The notes: a model not told the origin generated them from the sequence alone. A stretch of 64,000 nt of DNA from Burkholderia sp. D-99 (GCF_011605345.1 NZ_JAAOXM010000002.1:434001-498000); one strand, 5' to 3'; counted from the first letter of the stretch, positions 42,944 to 52,306 are shown. A program made the numbers and translations.

Positions 42944-43915
42944 ATGACTTTTGACGCGAACGACGTGGTCAGGCGGCTAGGCGCCCGTCTGAAAATGCGG
43001 CACCTGGTGCTGTTGCTGCAGATCCAGCAGCACGGGTCGCTGACGCGCGTCGCGGAGCACATGGCCAGCAGCCAGCCGGCCGTGACGAATGCGCTGTCCG
43101 AGCTGGAGAGCATGTTCGGCACGCCGCTCTTCGAGCGCTCGTCGCGCGGCATGCGGCCCACCGCGCTCGGCGCGGTCGTGCTCGAGCGGGCGAAGGCGAT
43201 GATCAAGGATCTCGACCACCTCGCCCGCGAAATGGAGGCCGTCGCCGCCGGGCATGCGGCCCACCTGCACATCGGCGTGATTCCGTTCATTTCCGGGCAG
43301 ATGCTGTCGGCGGCGCTCAAGCGGCTGCAGGCGCGCATGGAACGGCGCCTGACCGTGACGATTCACGAAGGCACCAGCGATCAGCTCCTGCTGCAGCTCA
43401 AGGATCACAGCGTCGACATCGTGATCGGGCGGGCGTCGTCGGCGATCGACCTGGGCCAGGTCTCCTTCGAAGTGCTGTACCAGCAGCAGCCGCGCATGAT
43501 CGCGAGCCGGCGTCTTGCCGCGAAACTGGCCCGCACCGCACTGGACTGGCAGAAGCTGCACGCGCTCGACTGGATTCTCGGCGCACCGCATACGCCGATG
43601 CGGGAACAGGTCACCGACCTGTTCCTGTCGGCCGGCATCCCGCCGCCCGTTCCGATCGTCGAAAGTTACTCGTCCAAGCTGATCGGCGAGATGATCGCGT
43701 CGAGCGACGAGGCCGTATCGATCGTGCCCGCCGATATCGCGGAAGAACTGGTGCGGATCGCCGGCGTGGCGATCGTGCCTTACTCGCTGGTCTGGACGCT
43801 CCCGCCCATCGCGCTGTTTACCCGCGCCGCCGATTCGCGCTCGCCCGCGCGGGATCTTCTCGTCGACGCGTTGCGCGAGGTATGCCGGGAGACTTACGGG
43901 GACGCGCAGCGATAA
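42944..43915 (+). CDS. LysR-family regulator divergent from maeB
   Basis: 323 aa. The HTH lies in LKMRHLVLLLQIQQHGSLTRVAEHMASSQPAVTNALSELE, the form seen in PcaQ/GbpR-type regulators, and the effector domain has LHIGVIPFISGQ, VDIVIGRASSAIDLG and EAVSIVPADIAEELV. ATG 42944 is used. The 136-bp gap to maeB contains the AT-rich stretch 42880-42925, where both promoters should be. Control of malic enzyme is likely from position. The ligand is unknown. Confidence 0.93.
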   Translation: MTFDANDVVRRLGARLKMRHLVLLLQIQQHGSLTRVAEHMASSQPAVTNALSELESMFGTPLFERSSRGMRPTALGAVVLERAKAMIKDLDHLAREMEAVAAGHAAHLHIGVIPFISGQMLSAALKRLQARMERRLTVTIHEGTSDQLLLQLKDHSVDIVIGRASSAIDLGQVSFEVLYQQQPRMIASRRLAAKLARTALDWQKLHALDWILGAPHTPMREQVTDLFLSAGIPPPVPIVESYSSKLIGEMIASSDEAVSIVPADIAEELVRIAGVAIVPYSLVWTLPPIALFTRAADSRSPARDLLVDALREVCRETYGDAQR

Positions 43916-44001
43916 GGCTGCGGGAGGCGACCTGAACGGCCGCTCGCCCCCGCCGGCAACCGACGGGCGTTTCGACCGGAGTTCGGCGCACGCGCCCCGG
44001 G

Positions 44002-44679
44002 CTACTTGCTGGCGGCGAGGCGACGCAGAATGTCCGCACGCTCGGCGCTCAGCACATGATCCGAGCCCTCGCCGCGGTCATAGCGCTTTGCGGTGCGGTA
44101 GGAAAACCGCTTCCGGTACTGCCCGATGGCGGGATCGAACGCCCACGCGTCGACAATGAAAAAGTGCCTGGCGAAATGATCCTCGTCGTCGGCCCACACG
44201 AAGTCCGCCCGAACGAACACCGGATAGGGCGACACGTCCGGCACCTTCCACATCGCGCGATCGGCGGACTCCGTTTGAGTGACTTCCGGCATCAGGTTCT
44301 CGATCTTGCCGTTCGCGCCGTAACGCAATATCGCCACGCGCTCCAGCATCCCGCTGCCGCCACCCGAAAACATCCCCGAGAAGAAAACCCACGAGCCGCC
44401 CGACGCAATCGGCAACCGTTCGGAGCGCGGCATCAGTCCGAACTGGTAAAGCTCCTTCGACGAATTGGGAAGCGGCACGGGCGGCATCTCGAAGCACGGC
44501 GCACGGTCGGGGAGCACACAGAGTTTCACGCCGGACAGCGGGAGCCCGTCTGAATCCTGCCGGCCCTCAGCCTGGGTGAAACGCGGGAATGCCGGTTCGC
44601 CGGATGCGGCCTGGGCACCCGCGATGCCGACGACGGAAATGCTCAAGATCACTCCGAGCGACTTGAAGACCTTGCGCAT
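44002..44679 (-). CDS. Secreted hypothetical protein, 225 aa
   Basis: ATG 44679 begins a signal peptide (MRKVFKSLGVILSISVVGIAGAQA). The mature protein is rich in aromatic residues: GVKLCVLPDRAPCFEMPPV, a Gly-rich GGSWVFFSGMFSGGGSGML, VERVAILRYG-like strands, and HFFIVDAWAFDPAIGQYRKRFSYRT. Two cysteines near residue 55 may form a disulfide. It is likely periplasmic. No family is recognised; the upstream minus-strand gene (44852) is 172 bp away. Confidence 0.7.
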   Translation of the reverse strand: MRKVFKSLGVILSISVVGIAGAQAASGEPAFPRFTQAEGRQDSDGLPLSGVKLCVLPDRAPCFEMPPVPLPNSSKELYQFGLMPRSERLPIASGGSWVFFSGMFSGGGSGMLERVAILRYGANGKIENLMPEVTQTESADRAMWKVPDVSPYPVFVRADFVWADDEDHFARHFFIVDAWAFDPAIGQYRKRFSYRTAKRYDRGEGSDHVLSAERADILRRLAASK

Positions 44680-44851
44680 GCACCTGCCCCCTTCTCTCGT
44701 GTATTTGATAGGCGCGGATTGTCGATGATCCGGCCGCTTCTGTCGAATGAACGGGCGCGGTTTAGGGGCGTCGGAACAATCTTCCAGGTCTTCGCGCGAT
44801 CCGCGTCGCGAATGTCGGTTGCGGAGCTTTCGACGATGGACATCGCCGGCT

Positions 44852-45319
44852 TCATTCCGTGCGCCGCTTGCGGAGAACCACCTCCAGCATCTCGGCCGGA
44901 GAAAGCTCCCGCCCGTCGTATCCGGTGCCGAAGTAGGCTTCGGGCCAGAAGATGAGGTCCGAAATGCGGGCATCGCCGGTGTTGACCGACAGACATCGAA
45001 CCCAGTAATCCATAAGCGCCTGGTCGCCGCGACACGCACATACGGCGTCAAGCAATTCCAGAAGCTCGGGCTCCGACAGATCGGTCGGGAGGGTACGCCA
45101 GTCTATTGCCAGTTGCTTCGCGAATCCGTCGGCACTCGTCGAGCCAAACGCGCCGAGCACGTCGATCTGATCGACGTCGTCACCCAGCAATCGGGCAATC
45201 TGCTGCAACTCCGCTGCGTATTCGCGTCCGTTCTCGTGCAGTTGAAACACGGCGCGCGTCAGCGGCAGCAGGTGTCGAAGCTTGTCGTGGTCGACGGGGT
45301 CGCGCAGTTCGGCTCGCAT
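44852..45319 (-). CDS. Hypothetical protein, 155 aa
   Basis: Soluble and acidic, with helical heptads (HLLPLTRAVFQLHENGREYAAELQQIARLL, EPELLELLDAVCACRGDQALMDYW) and a C-terminal LSPAEMLEVVLRKRR. The start is ATG 45319. The composition is normal and the frame is long relative to its size. The form resembles small stand-alone immunity or regulatory proteins, but no family is recognised. Confidence 0.65.
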   Translation of the reverse strand: MRAELRDPVDHDKLRHLLPLTRAVFQLHENGREYAAELQQIARLLGDDVDQIDVLGAFGSTSADGFAKQLAIDWRTLPTDLSEPELLELLDAVCACRGDQALMDYWVRCLSVNTGDARISDLIFWPEAYFGTGYDGRELSPAEMLEVVLRKRRTE

Positions 45320-45386
45320 GCGTGTTCTTGAAGGTCAACGGTTGGTTAAGGCGTCCGGGTGAAATTGCAGGGATTCCGATTGAAAG

Positions 45387-45881
45387 CTAGCCAGCCGGTT
45401 TCTCGTACAGCGACCAGACAATCCCGTCCGATTTCAACCCGACGCGAACAAAGCCAAGCGACTCGTAGTAAGCGCAGAGCGTCTCGTTTTCAACGGCGCA
45501 ATCGAGCCGAACAAAACGCCGGTTCAGGCTGCTCACCTTGCGAGCGCACCAGTCGAGCATGAAGCCGCCGAGCCCGAGCCCGTTGAAGCCTTGCCGCACG
45601 CAAAGCCCGTGCACGTAACCGGCGATCGGCGCCTGCGGCCCCCAGTGCTTGTCCTCGTCGAAGCCGAGCGAGAACGTTCCGGCCAACGTGCCGTCCAGCT
45701 CGACGACATACACGTCCTTTTCAGAGACGTTGCTCCGTACCCACCGCTCGGAAAATCCGTCGCCTTCCTTGCCCCACATGTGGTCGCCGTACGTAAGCTT
45801 CTTCGCGTGTGCGTCATTCCGGATCTGCGTCAGCGCCGGTACGTCGTCTGCCGTTGCCCTGCGGATGCTTTTCGAGGTCAT
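45387..45881 (-). CDS. GNAT-family N-acetyltransferase
   Basis: 164 aa. The N-terminal IRRATADDVPALTQIRNDA is the usual GNAT opening. The acetyl-CoA loop is VRQGFNGLGLGGFMLDWCARKV (motif A, Q-G-x-G-x-G-x type), and ENETLCAYYESLGFVRVG is the motif B end. The acceptor is unknown. It is a single gene between two unrelated minus-strand genes. Confidence 0.92.
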   Translation of the reverse strand: MTSKSIRRATADDVPALTQIRNDAHAKKLTYGDHMWGKEGDGFSERWVRSNVSEKDVYVVELDGTLAGTFSLGFDEDKHWGPQAPIAGYVHGLCVRQGFNGLGLGGFMLDWCARKVSSLNRRFVRLDCAVENETLCAYYESLGFVRVGLKSDGIVWSLYEKPAG

Positions 45882-45989
45882 CGCCCGTTTCTCCGTGGAG
45901 TCTTCACGTCACGGCTCGAAAGCCGCCATCCCGCCAAGTCGCATGTTCGACAACAGGCACTCGCTCAGTAAGCCGATGGCGCGGCGCGC

Positions 45990-46433
45990 TTATGAAGCGA
46001 CAGCCTGGAACCAGCGCGTACACGGGCCCGTGAAAATGAGCACGGTTGCGATCGCATTGGCGAAAAAGCCCACTTCGATCAGGCTCAGCCTGAAAGGGAG
46101 CCCCGCCACGATAAGGGCCATCGTCGTGACGATCGTGAGCGCCAGTTCCAGCGTCCGCGCCAGCTTTTGTCGCTGGCAGAGGCCCACGATCAGGCTGGCG
46201 TTCAGCAAAAGCCAGAAAGCCTGGACTATCCCGACGAACGCAGCACCTTGACGCATGAGCACTGCTTTCGCCGCGGGTACTTCGCCAGCCTGGTCGAAAC
46301 CCAGCATCGTGAGCCAGACGGCGAATCCGGCCTCGATGAGCCAGACAATCGTGAAGAGCGCGATAGCGTGACGGATCTGCAGCGGTGCGTCGGCGCGAAA
46401 CGCCGGCATGGCCTTCAATTTGCTGATTGGCAT
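45990..46433 (-). CDS. Hypothetical membrane protein, 147 aa
   Basis: Four predicted helices: IALFTIVWLIEAGFAVWLTML, AFVGIVQAFWLLLNASLIVGL, LELALTIVTTMALIVAGL and VGFFANAIATVLIFTGP. The first 20 residues are polar and the end is WFQAVAS. ATG 46433 is used. No family is recognised. Confidence 0.65.
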   Translation of the reverse strand: MPISKLKAMPAFRADAPLQIRHAIALFTIVWLIEAGFAVWLTMLGFDQAGEVPAAKAVLMRQGAAFVGIVQAFWLLLNASLIVGLCQRQKLARTLELALTIVTTMALIVAGLPFRLSLIEVGFFANAIATVLIFTGPCTRWFQAVAS

Positions 46434-46584
46434 CGTCTCTTTCAGGAAGCCAGCGGCCCCCGCCCCGGAATGTGTTCGTATCGTATTCGCCGCTGGTCGA
46501 TTTCACGCCGCAGCGAGTGTCGGCCGAGTGTAGTCCATCCGCAATCGCCACAGGTACGGTCACGGCCCCACCGTCAGCCGCCGG

Positions 46585-47115
46585 TCACGGCTTCCTGCAA
46601 AAGATTCGAGCGTCGTCCGGGTCGATCTTGACGGGATATTCACGCTCGATCAGCGCTCTTTCCGCAGCGCTCGGATTCCCGAGCCACTTCGGCTCGCAGC
46701 GGTTCAGCAGCAGCCCGGCCGTGCGGTGCGACTGCTCATCGTAAAGCAGGGCGACGTTCGTCACGTTGCACTGGTGTGCCTGGCAAAGGTGATAAAGCCA
46801 TTCGCGAGACTCACCGATTTGCCACAGTGCCCCTTCCGTCGCGGGGCCGCTCAGCAAGCGCTTTCGAAGCGTTTTCGAATCCTGGCCGGCCAGATTCAGG
46901 AAATTGTCGAACGCGGACGATACCGTCCGGCCGATCGCCGTGCCGGATTGATTTCCGTCCGGGTCGACAAGATTGAAGATCTCCGTTTTATATCCGGAGC
47001 TTGCCGGCGTGATGTTCTTCGGCACCGGCTCTTCACCGTGGGCCTGGCAGTTGTATGCCAAGGGGATCAATAAAACCGCCCGCAAAAGTACGGCCCGTAC
47101 CCGCAAGGAGAACAT
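46585..47115 (-). CDS. Ivy-family C-type lysozyme inhibitor
   Basis: 176 aa from ATG 47115 (ATG 47139 also possible). A signal segment (VRAVLLRAVLLIPLAYNCQAHG) precedes the Ivy fold. The key loop is CQAHQC within WLYHLCQAHQCNVTNVALLYD, equivalent to CKPHDC of E. coli Ivy, which plugs the lysozyme active site with its histidine. The second lysine/proline pair is changed (Gln-Ala-His-Gln). It also has AFDNFLNLAGQ at the usual place. It is likely periplasmic and protects peptidoglycan from host or rival lysozyme. Confidence 0.8.
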   Translation of the reverse strand: MFSLRVRAVLLRAVLLIPLAYNCQAHGEEPVPKNITPASSGYKTEIFNLVDPDGNQSGTAIGRTVSSAFDNFLNLAGQDSKTLRKRLLSGPATEGALWQIGESREWLYHLCQAHQCNVTNVALLYDEQSHRTAGLLLNRCEPKWLGNPSAAERALIEREYPVKIDPDDARIFCRKP

Positions 47116-47274
47116 GCCCGCACCGCTGTCAGCGTGCATTCCTGCACCGCGATTGCTCGTCATTCTTCTACGCTGCCTTTCCGCTACTGGTTGACCAACC
47201 CGGCGCCTGCTTCTGATCGCTCGCTGTCCGACGTATCTGCACACCCAAGCCGAAAACGCCTCGCACGCTGTGCG

Positions 47275-47502
47275 TTAGTGCAAAGCACTCACACCCTGCC
47301 GGAGAGACTTATAGATCCCCGCGCCGGCATCAACGATGAACAGGAGTGCAATGACGACGCACGCAACGCGCCCGATACCACGCAGACGAGTCACGCCGAC
47401 ATATAACGCGACAGCGCCAATGCAAAGCGTCACGGGCCAGTAGATGGCCCCCAGGATAATCGCGATGACGGGAAAAGGTATGTCAATGGCGATGTCACTC
47501 AT
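47275..47502 (-). CDS. Small membrane protein, 75 aa
   Basis: Two to three hydrophobic helices (IPFPVIAIILGAIYWPVTL, IGAVALYVGVT, VACVVIALLFIVDAGAGIY). ATG 47502 has agctttctgcg upstream, a weak site. The form is like small bacterial envelope peptides, but no named family is certain. Confidence 0.55.
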   Translation of the reverse strand: MSDIAIDIPFPVIAIILGAIYWPVTLCIGAVALYVGVTRLRGIGRVACVVIALLFIVDAGAGIYKSLRQGVSALH

Positions 47503-47629
47503 CGCAGAAAGCTCCGTAGCTCGTGTGAAGCATGCGTTCGCTCATCGATTCGAAGGCATCGGTCGACCGCCGTCCATCAACGCGTGACCTCGCAGGCAGC
47601 ATCGCCGCCCCATTCTGGTCGACAGGGAA

Positions 47630-48004
47630 TCACCCCTGCGCCTGATGACACACCACCTCGATATTGTGCCCATCCGGCCCGATGACAAACGCCGCGTAGT
47701 AATTCGCGTGATAGTGCGGCCGCAGCCCCGGCGCGCCATTGTCCTTCCCGCCTGCCGCCAGCGCCGCGCGATGGAACGCATCGACTTGCTGGCAGTTGTC
47801 GGCCACGAACGCGATGTGAAGATGCGCCGGTTTCTCCGTCGTCTGGAACAGGCACAACGAAGGCTTGCCCGGCGGAGACATCTCGATGCCGTACGAAGGC
47901 TCGCCCTCCCCCACCACCACTACGCCAAGCGGTTCGAGCGCGTTGAGGAAAAACGTCTTGCTGGCGGCATAGTCGCTCACGCCGAATTTGACATGGTCAA
48001 ACAT
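47630..48004 (-). CDS. VOC (glyoxalase/bleomycin-resistance) family protein
   Basis: 124 aa from ATG 48004 (MFDHVKFGVSDYAASKTFFLNALEPLG). The VOC pattern shows as paired beta-alpha-beta-beta-beta units with metal-type residues: FDHVKF, AHLHIAFV, FVIGPDGHNIEVVCH. These proteins bind metals and catalyse isomerisations or epimerisations, or bind antibiotics; the substrate is unknown. Confidence 0.92.
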   Translation of the reverse strand: MFDHVKFGVSDYAASKTFFLNALEPLGVVVVGEGEPSYGIEMSPPGKPSLCLFQTTEKPAHLHIAFVADNCQQVDAFHRAALAAGGKDNGAPGLRPHYHANYYAAFVIGPDGHNIEVVCHQAQG

Positions 48005-48109
48005 GACTCCCCCTCGGATGGATGGGCCGGCCGGCACCCGGATCTGATGTGCAAATCACCGCGATGTTGCCACATGCGGCCGTCGACGGCACACCTGCCC
48101 GCTCTCGAA

Positions 48110-48133
48110 CAAAAAAAGCCCGACACAGTCGGG
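48110..48133 (-). terminator. Rho-independent terminator
   Basis: On the minus strand gcccgac-tgt-gtcgggc is followed by seven Ts, a classic intrinsic terminator. It lies 163 bp beyond the stop of the secreted protein gene at 48296 and just upstream of the VOC gene, so it insulates the VOC gene from that transcript. Confidence 0.9.
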
Positions 48134-48295
48134 CCAACGAGCGAGATACAAGGAGAATCCCGCTCACCCCTCATCGAGCGGTCACACCGTGCTGCCTGAC
48201 GTCATCATGATCCGGGCGATAGCCGACGATCGCGCACGACGTTGCGACCGATCGTCGATCGCCAGGCTTGCCTGGAAGGGTTCGTAAAGAGATCG

Positions 48296-48682
48296 CTATT
48301 GCGAAACGGGGGCGCCGGACGACGCATCCGTCGGCATGGTCGGGAGCGGAACGGCCGCGCTGTTCGACCCGCCGCCGGTTGCGCCCGCCGAATTCGTGGT
48401 GCCCGCCTGCCCGCGGCGGCCGCGGTGCGCGCCATGCGCGACCGGGGGCGCGCTCGCGGCAACCGGCCGTATCGGCGGATGCGCGATGTACTGGAAGTTC
48501 TCGTTGATCGCGCTATTGCCCGTATCGTACGACCGGTGCACGAACACGCTGCTCGTCACGGGCTCGCTGGCTTGCGCGAATGCCGCCGGCATGGCGGACA
48601 CCATCGCGGCTGCCGTCGCCGCGCTCAACGCGGCGATCCGCACGAGCGAACCGGCATCGCGGACTGTCGGACGGTCTGTCAC
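48296..48682 (-). CDS. Secreted Ala/Ser/Pro-rich hypothetical protein, 128 aa
   Basis: The start is GTG 48682 because a strong ribosome binding site (ggagg, 9 nt upstream) precedes it. The signal peptide is VRIAALSAATAAAMVSAMPAAFAQA. The mature part holds SSVFVHRSYDTGNSAINENFQYIAH, then a low-complexity Ala/Gly/Ser/Pro tail. No family is recognised. A terminator follows at 48110-48133. Confidence 0.7.
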   Translation of the reverse strand: MTDRPTVRDAGSLVRIAALSAATAAAMVSAMPAAFAQASEPVTSSVFVHRSYDTGNSAINENFQYIAHPPIRPVAASAPPVAHGAHRGRRGQAGTTNSAGATGGGSNSAAVPLPTMPTDASSGAPVSQ

Positions 48683-49094
48683 GCTATGTTTCCTCCAATG
48701 TGCATCCGGTCGGCGATCGTTCGGCCGCCGGTGGCGCCCGCCCGAAAAAGTTGGCCCGCACCTGAGCGCGGGCCAAGCCGAGAACACACAACACCTTGGG
48801 GGGGTATCAAGGCGGAACCAGTCTAGCCCGAGTCGCCGCAAAGAACATTTCAGGCCAAATTACAGCTATTACTCCATATAACGAAGCGTCGGCCGCTGTC
48901 GTGTGCGGGCAAGTGGTGACACATCGTCCGCGAGCCCGTGCAGCGCGTTCACTGGCGTTGCTTCGGGCGGGTGGATGAAAGCAGTCGCGCCTCCGCCTGC
49001 CGCTTTCCCCGCAAACGCAGTCGCCGTCGAAGCCGGCGGTGTCGCCATTAACGCAAGCCGTAGACACCGCGTGCCCGCGCTGCAACAAGTCAGG
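48683..49094. other. Intergenic region
   Basis: The 412 bp between the secreted protein gene and the next minus-strand gene contain a gcccgc/gcgggc dyad (about 48752-48771) and an AT-richer stretch near 48835-48890. The promoter of the secreted protein gene should be here. No gene seen. Confidence 0.4.
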
Positions 49095-50009
49095 TCAACG
49101 CGCGCCGGACAGATGCAGCGTGAACCACGCCACCGCCGCCTGGCTGGTTTCGTCGAAATGCTCGATATACGGCGTGAAATGTCCGCCCTTGATCTGGAGC
49201 AAGCGCTTCGGTTCCAGCGCGTTTTCCCACGCCTTCAGGCACAGGTCGGTTGGCGTCAACAGGTCCTGGTCGGCCACGATCATCAGCAACGGGGTTGGCG
49301 AGATGCGATCCACATACTGGCCCGGCTCGTTCTCGCGCGACATCTCGGCACTGCGCAACGTCACTTCGTTTTTCCAGTTCGGCGCACACCGCGCCGCCGA
49401 CTCGGTGAAGAACCGGTATGCATCCGCGCCGGCCATCGCGCAGGCTGTCGCGGGGTCGGCACTGACTGCCGGCAACATCGCCGGCAGGCCGCCCGCGAAT
49501 CGCTGCCTGCGATCTTCATCGAAGCGGGCCAGCATCGCGGGCATCAGATCGGCACGCGTGCGGCGCAATGCCGACTGATACCCGCTGATCGTCGGCACCT
49601 GCGACACCACGCATTTGACACGCCGGTCGATGGCCGCGACTTCGAGCACGTGGCCGCCGCTGTAACTGGTGCCCCAGATGCCGATGCGTGCGGCGTCGAC
49701 GTCCGGGCGTGTGAGCAGATAGCTGATCGCATCGCGATAGCCGCGCTTCTGTTGCACGGGGTCGATCTCCTGACGCGGGTACCCGTCGCTCGCGCCGAAA
49801 TTCCGGTGATCGTAGAGCAGCACGCCAAAACCGCCGGCGGCGAACACCTCGGCGTAGCGGTCCAGATATTGTTCCTTCACACCGGAGAAGCCGTGTGCCA
49901 TCACGATGGCCGGATACGCTTCCGTACCGGCGATGCGCTGCGCCGGCTCGTAGTACCAGCCTCGCAGCGTGGCGGATTCGGAGAGGAATTCGATGTCGTG
50001 TCGCGTCAT
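49095..50009 (-). CDS. Alpha/beta hydrolase, S15/dienelactone hydrolase-like
   Basis: 304 aa from ATG 50009 (MTRHDIEFLSESATLRGWYYEP), with gaggcaagccgac upstream. AIVMAHGFSGVKEQYLDRYAEVF, GVLLYDHRNFGASDG and GIWGTSYSGGHVLEVAA (nucleophile in G-T-S-Y-S-G, the S15/CocE form) are followed by LLMIVADQDLLTPTDL (Asp) and IKGGHFTPY (His). It is probably an esterase or peptidase-like enzyme. It is next to an AraC-family gene on the same strand that may control it. Confidence 0.9.
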   Translation of the reverse strand: MTRHDIEFLSESATLRGWYYEPAQRIAGTEAYPAIVMAHGFSGVKEQYLDRYAEVFAAGGFGVLLYDHRNFGASDGYPRQEIDPVQQKRGYRDAISYLLTRPDVDAARIGIWGTSYSGGHVLEVAAIDRRVKCVVSQVPTISGYQSALRRTRADLMPAMLARFDEDRRQRFAGGLPAMLPAVSADPATACAMAGADAYRFFTESAARCAPNWKNEVTLRSAEMSRENEPGQYVDRISPTPLLMIVADQDLLTPTDLCLKAWENALEPKRLLQIKGGHFTPYIEHFDETSQAAVAWFTLHLSGAR

Positions 50010-50096
50010 GTCGGCTTGCCTCGTTCGGTCAGTGGATTCGATGACCGACACGATAAGCGCGCGCGCCGCGCTCCGCGTTTGCGGGAAAGACGTTCG

Positions 50097-50963
50097 CTAC
50101 GCGGAATCGGACAGTTTCGCGTACGCGCTGGGCGTCATGCCGGCAAACCGGCGAAACACGGTCGAGAAGGCGCTCGTGGTTTCGTAGCCGAGGTCGGCCG
50201 CGACGGCGATCACTGAGCGCCCCGATGCCAGCAGCGGGCGCGCGGCCGAGATCCTCGCCTGTTGGCGCCACTGGCTGAACGACAGCCCGGTTTCGGCAGT
50301 GAACAGCCGGGCCAGTGTCCGGCTCGACGCACCGACTTCATCGGCCCATTCCGTCAGCGTTCGCTGATCGGCCGGATTCGCCAGCATCGCGTCGCAGACT
50401 CGCGCAAGACGCCGGTCCTGGCCAGACGGCAGCCGCAAGGGTTGCTCGGGGGACCACTCGATTTCGGCCAGCATCAGCTGGATGACGAGAGCGTCGCGTC
50501 CGTCGGGATCGATCTCGACCGGGAAAGACGACGCGCGCACGATCAACTCACGCAGCAGCGGCGAAACGTTGACCAGGCTCGGTTGATCCGGGTAGGCGGA
50601 TCGGTATGCTCGCGGGTCGACGTAGGCGGCGCGCATTTCGAGTTGCCCGTGTGCGCGCATCGCGTGCGGCAGGTCGGGCGGAATCCAGAGTGCGCGATGA
50701 GGCGGGATCATCCAGAGCGACTGGCAGGCGATGACTTCGGCAATGCCCGTCGTGGTGTAGACGAGTTGTGCACGCGTGTGCCGATGCTCCTCGACGACGA
50801 AGCCGTCGGGAAATGCTTTCGGCATGACGGCCGCGATACCGGGTGCATTCTGGTAGTCGCGCGGGTCGGTGCTCTTGGTGACGGGTGCGATACCGGCACG
50901 CTTCGGATCTGCCGCCGCGTCGTGTCCGATTGCTTTGCCGCGGCCGCGCCCTTCGACCTTCAT
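50097..50963 (-). CDS. AraC-family transcriptional regulator
   Basis: 288 aa from ATG 50963 with aaaggacgagca upstream. An N-terminal cupin-type ligand domain (EEHRHTRAQLVYTTTGIAEV, PPHRALWIPPDLPHAM) is followed by a C-terminal double HTH: TLTEWADEVGASSRTLARLFTAETGLSFSQWRQQARI and SVIAVAADLGYETTSAFSTVFRRFAGMTPSAY. It probably regulates the downstream hydrolase, 87 bp away on the same strand. Confidence 0.93.
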   Translation of the reverse strand: MKVEGRGRGKAIGHDAAADPKRAGIAPVTKSTDPRDYQNAPGIAAVMPKAFPDGFVVEEHRHTRAQLVYTTTGIAEVIACQSLWMIPPHRALWIPPDLPHAMRAHGQLEMRAAYVDPRAYRSAYPDQPSLVNVSPLLRELIVRASSFPVEIDPDGRDALVIQLMLAEIEWSPEQPLRLPSGQDRRLARVCDAMLANPADQRTLTEWADEVGASSRTLARLFTAETGLSFSQWRQQARISAARPLLASGRSVIAVAADLGYETTSAFSTVFRRFAGMTPSAYAKLSDSA

Positions 50964-51248
50964 TGCTCGTCCTTTCATGGGTGCGGAATCGTCAGGTCGT
51001 GCGATCCCGGTGAATCGGACAGATGATACGGGAATGTCGGAGCCCCGGAAGCCCGGAATCCTGGAATCCTGAAACGAAGCAGCGAATCGGTAACCCGGTC
51101 TCAACGCCCATTCGCTGTACCGCAAACTCGATACGGAGCGCTGAACTTCCGATCTCTCCGGTTTCAGCAGCGTGCCGTGCAACCTTGGAAGTTCGATTCC
51201 GTGCTGCTATCGTTGTGCACTCTTTGATGATTTCGGAGCGGCGGATAC

Positions 51249-51707
51249 ATGCCTTTAGTCTTGCGTCGAGCGATTGCGGCCGATGCCGCTGAGGTGGCTG
51301 ATGTCTATCTACGGTCGCGCAACGCGCTGGCATCCTACGCGCCGCTCGCACACTCCGAAGCCGCCGTCCGCGATTGGGTTGCCAACATACTTGTCCCTTC
51401 CGGCAACGTGACCGTTGCCGTGAACGATGACCGCATAATTGGCATGGCCGCACACGTTGTCACTGACGGTGTGGCATGGCTCGACCAGTTGTATGTGTGC
51501 CCCGAATTCAAACGGCAAGGGATTGGTTCTTCCCTTTTGGAATCGGTGAAGTCGCAGACGGTTGGCAAGCTCCAGCTCTATACGTTCCAGATGAATCGCG
51601 ATGCTGCCGCGTTTTATGAGCGGCATGGGTTCGTTGCCATCGCATACAACGACGGAAGCAGGAACGAGGAAGGGTGTCCCGATGTTTTGTATTGCTTGAT
51701 GCGGTAG
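51249..51707 (+). CDS. GNAT-family N-acetyltransferase
   Basis: 152 aa starting MPLVLRRAIAADAAEVADVYLRSR. The acetyl-CoA loop is YVCPEFKRQGIGSSLLESV (motif A, R-Q-G-I-G-S), followed by FQMNRDAAAFYERHGFVAIAY. The acceptor is unknown. Single plus-strand gene. Confidence 0.93.
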   Translation: MPLVLRRAIAADAAEVADVYLRSRNALASYAPLAHSEAAVRDWVANILVPSGNVTVAVNDDRIIGMAAHVVTDGVAWLDQLYVCPEFKRQGIGSSLLESVKSQTVGKLQLYTFQMNRDAAAFYERHGFVAIAYNDGSRNEEGCPDVLYCLMR

Positions 51708-51970
51708 CTTCCGTCCGCATGACTCGCATCATCTGTCCGGCATCGGCGATGATTGAGGGATTGCTCGGAGTTGGAAACGACGGGGCGAATTGGCCATGCG
51801 CGGCGTAGTGGCGTCGGAACCTCGCTCGATTGACGCGACAGACGCGACGACCGGCCGGATCTTGCTTACACACATGACCGTGATTTATATAATCGTGAAA
51901 CCTTCGCGTAGCCGATGTACAAGCTCGGCAGCGTGCTCGCACACCTGACCCGCCCCCCGGGGGGGCGAGC

Positions 51971-52306
51971 ATGACCACGGCGCCGATGCTCGAGCAGCGC
52001 GACACGATGGTTGCGTTGGGGTGGACAGTGGTCAGCGATTACGGTTATTCGCACCGCAGCGGCTGGACGATTGGTATCTGTCGCGTGCGAAATAAATGGA
52101 CCGTCGAGCTGTGGGATGGAACGTCTCTCCATGCCGTCGTCGACTCGCCGGCTGCGGCCGTCAGGCTACATCGCGAGTGGGTGACGGAGTCCGACCCAAG
52201 TGCCCCTCCTGATCTCGAAAGACAGCACGAGCCATCGAGCTATCGAGCTGACCAGGCACGGCGATCGGTAGATTCAGCTCGGCCCACGCCGCAGCCGCTG
52301 TCCTAA
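51971..52306 (+). CDS. Hypothetical protein, 111 aa
   Basis: ATG 51971 is immediately preceded by a self-complementary C6/G7 run (51951-51967), in which the G part may act as ribosome binding site. Residues 10-75 form a compact soluble domain with many W residues (VALGWTVVSDYGYSHRSGWTIGICRV, WTVELWDGTSLHAVVDSP); the last 35 residues are low-complexity. No family is recognised. It borders the T6SS island. Confidence 0.5.
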   Translation: MTTAPMLEQRDTMVALGWTVVSDYGYSHRSGWTIGICRVRNKWTVELWDGTSLHAVVDSPAAAVRLHREWVTESDPSAPPDLERQHEPSSYRADQARRSVDSARPTPQPLS

